DNA from: Methylococcaceae bacterium UBA1147
GTDB lineage: Bacteria; Pseudomonadota; Gammaproteobacteria; Methylococcales; UBA1147
NCBI GenBank assembly: GCA_002311315.1
Contig: DBZZ01000059.1
Coordinates: forward strand, 10,159-29,938
Length of the DNA: 19,780 nt
Direction of reading: 5' to 3'
A program made the translations under genes and the position numbers. Of the stretch, positions 16,901 through 19,780 are shown piece after piece (the first letter of the stretch is position 1; every line of letters begins with the position of its first letter). Under the pieces are notes generated by a model. It was not told where the DNA came from, searched no databases, and worked only from the letters and a program-made list of their open reading frames with translations.

Positions 16901-17465
16901 CCATTGCCACTGACGTTTCGATGTAGTCTTCCTCGCCTGGCCGTTCCGTCCGATAGAGTTCAACGTAGAAACGGTCATCAAAAACGCGCATCCATTTTTC
17001 TAGAGACGCCTTAGCATTCCCCTTACGCGATTCAAGCAGGTTACGGCCAATAGCGCCCGCGCAACCTCCAGACAAGGCAATCAATCCGCCGCTTTGCTGC
17101 TCGATCCATTGCTCCGCAAGCATGGGTATCCCCTGGTGTTGACCTTCAAGGTAAGCCTTTGAAATCAATTCAGTCAACGCCAGGTAACCGGCGTGACTCT
17201 GGCAAAGGAGAGTCATTCGATGTGGAACCGCAGGCTCCTGACTATTGAGCACATATACGTCTGCACCAACTACAGGCTTGACGCCGCAAGATAAAGCGGC
17301 TTTGTAGAACTTCACCATACCAAACAGGTTGCTCTGATCGGTAATGGCAACGGCCGGCATTCGGTCGTCAACGGCCTTCTTGATCAGGGGTTTGATCCGT
17401 ACAATGCCATCCACTAGAGAATATTCGGAATGAACTCTCAAGTGAACGAAACGGGGTTCCGACAT
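13953..17465 (-). CDS. dnaE: DNA polymerase III alpha subunit
   Basis: Catalytic subunit of the replicative polymerase; 1170 residues against 1160 in E. coli. The N-terminal PHP domain (about 1-270) starts SEPRFVHLRVHSEYS, close to the E. coli sequence. The catalytic palm carries PDFDVDF at 402-408, giving the metal-binding aspartates D403 and D405, with the third acid in the KFDFLG region near 560. QGDLFG (917-922) matches the internal beta-clamp-binding motif (QADMFG in E. coli), and an OB-fold region follows about 1000-1080. The ATG has AGGA ten bases upstream. It follows rnhB by only 27 bp. AccA, which follows dnaE in E. coli, is replaced here by truA. Confidence 0.98.
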   Translation of the reverse strand: MSEPRFVHLRVHSEYSLVDGIVRIKPLIKKAVDDRMPAVAITDQSNLFGMVKFYKAALSCGVKPVVGADVYVLNSQEPAVPHRMTLLCQSHAGYLALTELISKAYLEGQHQGIPMLAEQWIEQQSGGLIALSGGCAGAIGRNLLESRKGNAKASLEKWMRVFDDRFYVELYRTERPGEEDYIETSVAMALEFGCPVVATNDVRFLDRDDFQAHEARVCIHQGRMLDDARRPLEYSECQYFTTQDEMVETFSDIPEALANTVEIARRCNLTLELGKTHLPDFPIPENTTTGEYLVDISRRGLSQRLEMVSGLESGTSENGSKAYQDRLQKELDVILEMGYPGYFLIVADFIKWAKSNHIPVGPGRGSGAGSLVAYALGITDLDPMEFDLLFERFLNPERVSMPDFDVDFCMEGRDRVIEYVAGKYGRERVAQIITYGSMAARAVVRDVGRVLGYSYGLVDNLAKLIPFEVGMTLEKALSESEELGRLYGEDDDTRELIDLARSLEGIARNAGKHAGGVVIAPSRLTDFTPLYCEQGGSNLVTQFDKDDVETVGLVKFDFLGLRTLTIIDWALQSINSRLEAEGKDPINITRIPKDDFASYRILKDCSTTAIFQLESRGMKDLIRRLQPDCFADIIALVALFRPGPLQSGMVDDYIDVKHGRRTAKYAHPMLEPILNPTNGVILYQEQVMQIARELAGYTLGSADLLRRAMGKKKPEEMAQQRTVFTEGAVNNGIRESTATYIFDLMEKFAGYGFNKSHSAAYALVAYQTAWLKAHFPAPFMAAVLSSDMDNTDKVVILVEECRSMKLEIIPPSVNHSQYRFSAINDRTIAYGLGAIKGVGESAIESIVDQRNAGGEYAGLLDFCQRLELNKVNKKVLEALVRSGAMDSLGRNRAENLRQLPAVMKTAEQHGRMVRSGQGDLFGLEEAVEEYASVSDESRGDGTDQWTESEILREEKATLGLYLSGHPITRYESELAGFTSARIGAVLTDPDKWKQTAQARFAGLVVDLRIRESKRGKRMAFVTLDDRSGRLELAIFGDVYEAYRELLSADMILVAEGALSIDEYTGILRLTVESLYTIEQAREEFARNLVIQWHGGSHGTTEKGDAETIDYLRQAMTPFRGGRCPVCVEYLSGQTKTRVMLGNQWKVRPADELLNRLRQKLGAERVWLTYR

Positions 17466-17492
17466 GTTTTCTGAATCCTACCGACGGCCTGA

Positions 17493-18140
17493 CTACGATT
17501 GAGAAGAACCTGAAATCCGGCCACCATTCTCCGAATTTCCGTTAGCGGACAACTCCCTAACCGGCCTGAAACTGTAACGATGAAATACGGTTCCGCCATT
17601 GGCCAGCAGACTTGCCCGGTGTTCGCGGGTCGGGTATCCCTTGTTCCTGGAAAAACCGTACCCCGGGCACAGTCGGCCCAGCAATGCCATTTCCGCGTCT
17701 CGGCAGACCTTGGCCATGATCGAAGCGGCGGAGATCTCGGCGATCAACTGATCCCCCCTGACCACTGCTTTTCCGGGGTATTCGATATCCGGAAACCAGT
17801 TTCCGTCGACCCACACCCATTCCAGTCCCGAACAACCCAGCCCATTTACCGCACGCGCCATTGCCAGCAATGATGCGTTCAGGATGTTGAGTCGATCAAT
17901 TTCGCTGGCTTCTGATCTGCCCAGAGACCAGTACAACGCTTTGGAACGGATGTCTTCCGCGATCCTTCGGCGCCGAACCGCGGATAGTTTTTTCGAATCA
18001 GCCAACTCGTCCACCGGGTTCCGCGGATCGAGGACAACTGCCGCTGCGATCACCGGTCCGGCCAGGCAACCGCGCCCAACCTCGTCAACGCCAGCCACTA
18101 GACGATCTGCCGACAAGGTTTTCCCGGACGTTTCGTCCAC
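17493..18140 (-). CDS. rnhB: Ribonuclease HII
   Basis: Endonuclease that nicks 5' of ribonucleotides in DNA, starting ribonucleotide excision repair. It has 215 residues. The four metal-binding acids are in place: D19 and E20 in AGVDEVGRG, D112 in VDGNW and D130 in VRGDQLIAEISAASIMAK. The ADSKKL motif (47-52) and CPGYGFSRNKGYPT signature are also present. The C-terminal tail is Asn/Ser/Gly-rich and variable. The start is a GTG at 18140 with a weak GGTAG upstream; in-frame stops just upstream limit any extension. It lies between lpxA and dnaE, but lpxB, which normally precedes it, is absent. Confidence 0.95.
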   Translation of the reverse strand: MDETSGKTLSADRLVAGVDEVGRGCLAGPVIAAAVVLDPRNPVDELADSKKLSAVRRRRIAEDIRSKALYWSLGRSEASEIDRLNILNASLLAMARAVNGLGCSGLEWVWVDGNWFPDIEYPGKAVVRGDQLIAEISAASIMAKVCRDAEMALLGRLCPGYGFSRNKGYPTREHRASLLANGGTVFHRYSFRPVRELSANGNSENGGRISGSSQS

Positions 18141-18301
18141 GCTACCGATAAAGACTGGTTGAAGGTTTCATCAGGGTCAAATACGGAAGAAGTCATGGCC
18201 GGCTTCTTGAAGACCATACAGGTCCCGGGGCATGCCGTGTCCCATCGTTGTTGCCCGTTACGGACTTTAGCTAGGCCGGACGGGAACCGGGAGGACTCTT
18301 T
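18141..18301. other. 161-bp gap where lpxB is usually found
   Basis: In most gammaproteobacteria lpxB (about 1.1 kb) sits between lpxA and rnhB. Here there are 161 bp with no long open frame and no stretch I can relate to LpxB. A loose inverted repeat, GTTCCCGT against ACGGGCAAC with a one-base bulge and a loop of over 20 nt, is visible on the minus strand around 18251-18290 but is not followed by a T tract. I see no promoter that I would defend. Confidence 0.6.
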
Positions 18302-19072
18302 TCACCGCAGGATACCGCGGCGAGTATCTTGAACAAATGCCAGCAGACAACCAATTTTAGGTGTGTCTTCGCTCATGGTTTCGAGAACCTTGATCGCCTC
18401 TTCCAGCCTGAGCCCGGCCTTATAGATTGTTTTGTAGGCACGGCGGATCTCCTGCACGGTACCGGCATCAAAGCCCTTGCGTTCAAGACCCACCGAATTG
18501 ATGCCGAAGGGTTTGGTCGGTCGGCCTCCAACCATCACATACGGAGGAACATCCAGCGAGATCGAGCTACCCATTGCCGAGAAGCTGTACTTACCAATGC
18601 GAGTAAACTGATGCACCAGCGTGAACCCGCCGAGGATGGCAAAGTCATCCAGAGAAACATGACCAGCCAGGGAAGCGCCATTGGCCATCACCACATCGTT
18701 ACCGATCTCGCAGTCGTGCGCCACGTGGGCGTAGGCCATCAAAAGGTTGTTGCTGCCAACCCGCGTAAGGCCCTTGTCCTGTGCCGTACCTCGGTGAATA
18801 GTGCAGTATTCGCGGATGATGTTTTGGTCACCGATTTCAAGGTAGGTAACCTCATTGCAGTATTTCTTGTCCTGCGGGTCCTCTCCCACCGAAGCGAACT
18901 GGTAGATGGTATTGGACTTGCCAATGATACTGGGTCCATTGATGACAACATGCGAAGCGACCGAAGTACCACTGTCAATCTGCACGCCGGGCCCGATGAT
19001 ACTGTAGGGCCCGACGGAAACATCGTCGGCTAGTTCGGCCTTGGGATCAATAATCGCCGTGGGGTGGATCAA
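18302..19072 (-). CDS. lpxA: UDP-N-acetylglucosamine O-acyltransferase
   Basis: First enzyme of lipid A synthesis: transfers a 3-hydroxyacyl chain from acyl carrier protein to the 3-OH of UDP-GlcNAc. It has 256 residues with a left-handed beta-helix of hexapeptide repeats. The catalytic base is H119 in AYAHVAHD. At the acyl-length 'ruler' position (G173 in E. coli) this protein has Met (M167 in SFSAMGS). In E. coli G173M and in P. aeruginosa, Met shifts preference to C10 chains, so a 3-hydroxydecanoyl donor is predicted. The frame is open to a GTG at 19096, but the TTG at 19072 overlaps the fabZ stop as TTGA and gives MIHPTAIIDPKAEL, the family start. It follows fabZ as usual; lpxB does not follow it. 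Confidence 0.96.
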   Translation of the reverse strand: MIHPTAIIDPKAELADDVSVGPYSIIGPGVQIDSGTSVASHVVINGPSIIGKSNTIYQFASVGEDPQDKKYCNEVTYLEIGDQNIIREYCTIHRGTAQDKGLTRVGSNNLLMAYAHVAHDCEIGNDVVMANGASLAGHVSLDDFAILGGFTLVHQFTRIGKYSFSAMGSSISLDVPPYVMVGGRPTKPFGINSVGLERKGFDAGTVQEIRRAYKTIYKAGLRLEEAIKVLETMSEDTPKIGCLLAFVQDTRRGILR

Positions 19073-19503
19073 GACTTCGACTCTGAAGCAGCACACATGA
19101 TTTCGGCACTGGCCACAAACTCTCCATCCACTTCTGCACGGCAGGAAAAGGCCCAGATATTCCGCTTGTGCCTCAGATACACTGCCTCAAGGGTCAGTTG
19201 ATCGCCCGGAACGACCGGACGCTTGAATCGAACCTTATCCAGCCCGACAAGGTAATAGGTTATGCCCTTGCCGAGAAGGCTTTCCGATGCCAGCAGGCCC
19301 GTAGCCTGGGCCAGGGCTTCGATGACCAGCACACCCGGCATTATAGGTTCCTGCGGAAAATGCCCGAGGAAATAGGGTTCGTTATGGGTAACGTTCTTGA
19401 TTGCCAGCAGGCGCTTGCCGGCTTCGCATTCCAATACCCTATCGACCATCAAGAAAGGGTAACGGTGAGGCAAATACTCCCTTATTTTGAGAATATCCAT
19501 CAT
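19069..19503 (-). CDS. fabZ: 3-hydroxyacyl-ACP dehydratase
   Basis: Removes water from 3-hydroxyacyl-ACP in the fatty acid elongation cycle and so competes with LpxA for the same substrates. It is a hot-dog-fold protein of 144 residues. The active-site H48 is in FLGHFPQEPIMPG and E62 in VLVIEALAQ. The LPHRYPFLMVDRV signature is at residues 11-23. Two adjacent ATGs are possible, with AGGA 5 or 8 bases upstream; the second one has the better spacing. Its stop overlaps the lpxA start. It follows skp by 69 bp with no lpxD between them. Confidence 0.96.
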   Translation of the reverse strand: MMDILKIREYLPHRYPFLMVDRVLECEAGKRLLAIKNVTHNEPYFLGHFPQEPIMPGVLVIEALAQATGLLASESLLGKGITYYLVGLDKVRFKRPVVPGDQLTLEAVYLRHKRNIWAFSCRAEVDGEFVASAEIMCAASESKS

Positions 19504-19572
19504 GTTCTTCCTGGTTTGTATTCTTGCAGACGGAACTCAGCGTTCCAGTTGATCGAGTCACTCAGGCAGAAT

Positions 19573-19780
19573 CTAGAAGCTTTTTCTGAGTTTCTCTTGA
19601 AGTAGCGGCGTTACATTGACCCCGTCACTGGCATAAAGAACACCATCAGTGAGCAATAGGTCGTAACCGCCTTCCTTGGCCAATTCACGAGCGGCCTCGA
19701 GAATCTGTTTTTGAAGGTTCCCGATGATTTCGTTCTGGCGAATATTCGCATCTTCTCTCAGTTCTTCTTCGCTTCGTTTC
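19573..19780 (-). CDS. skp: OmpH/Skp family periplasmic chaperone (partial, C-terminus)
   Basis: The last 68 codons of a gene that enters from the right edge and stops at TAG (19575-19573). The visible part is a charged coiled-coil helix (KRSEEELREDANIRQNEIIG and onward) followed by the C-terminal GGYDLLLTDGVLYASDGVNVT segment that folds back into the Skp body, and a tail ending LRKSF. This end pattern, with the YDLLL and YAS...DVT-like strand pair, is characteristic of OmpH/Skp proteins, which hold unfolded outer-membrane proteins in the periplasm. The signal peptide lies outside the window. Its position upstream of fabZ-lpxA matches the bamA-skp-lpxD-fabZ-lpxA cluster, with lpxD missing. 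Confidence 0.88.
   Translation of the reverse strand, partial: KRSEEELREDANIRQNEIIGNLQKQILEAARELAKEGGYDLLLTDGVLYASDGVNVTPLLQEKLRKSF

Noticed and set aside
18177..18245. 22-codon frame (MGHGMPRDLYGLQEAGHDFF and two more residues) in the lpxA-rnhB gap
   Set aside because: Too short, no ribosome site, and no resemblance to LpxB; kept only as a note on the gap.
1..19780. CRISPR arrays, tRNA/rRNA genes, insertion sequences, prophage or defence genes
   Set aside because: None seen: no regularly spaced repeats, no tRNA-like cloverleaf, no transposase or phage motifs; nearly all DNA is accounted for by housekeeping genes.

Overview
The window looks like ordinary chromosome from a free-living-type gammaproteobacterium with about 50-55% G+C. 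The family versions point there: an E. coli-like AcnB, a 1170-residue DnaE1, MetZ-type sulfhydrylation of O-succinylhomoserine, DedD/CvpA/PurF and an LpxA with a pseudomonad-like acyl-length residue. Gene order also fits. The run truA-trpF-trpB-trpA-accD-folC-dedD-cvpA-purF-metZ resembles pseudomonads and purple-sulfur-type gammaproteobacteria, and skp-fabZ-lpxA-rnhB-dnaE is a thinned version of the classic lipid A/replication cluster. I cannot name a genus.

Layout, left to right. Positions 1-2027 hold most of acnB on the minus strand, running off the left edge. A 147-bp divergent intergenic region (2028-2174) holds an 18-bp perfect palindrome, an 8-bp direct repeat and a tandem 10-bp repeat. 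Then comes one plus-strand gene, a histone-deacetylase-like amidohydrolase (2175-3101). From 3070 to the right edge everything reads on the minus strand. In order of transcription this is: skp (partial), fabZ, lpxA, rnhB, dnaE, truA, trpF, trpB, trpA, accD, a doubtful small ORF, folC, a DedD-like SPOR protein, cvpA, purF, metZ, a tiny lipoprotein and a conserved-looking hypothetical with an apparent frameshift.

Several junctions are translationally coupled: fabZ/lpxA and trpB/trpA by TTGA overlaps, trpF/trpB by ATGA, truA/trpF by a 14-bp overlap, and lipoprotein/hypothetical by TGATG. The genes cover outer-membrane biogenesis (Skp, LpxA), fatty acid synthesis (FabZ, AccD), replication and repair (DnaE, RNase HII), tRNA modification (TruA), the last tryptophan steps (TrpF, TrpB, TrpA), folate (FolC), purines (PurF), methionine (MetZ), envelope/division (SPOR protein, CvpA) and the TCA cycle (AcnB).

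No mobile element, CRISPR array, RNA gene or defence system was seen. The points most worth a second look are the absence of both lpxD and lpxB from their usual slots, the palindrome in the acnB/deacetylase promoter region, the frameshifted hypothetical next to a DDIPI-ending mini-lipoprotein, and a possible small ORF coupled to folC.
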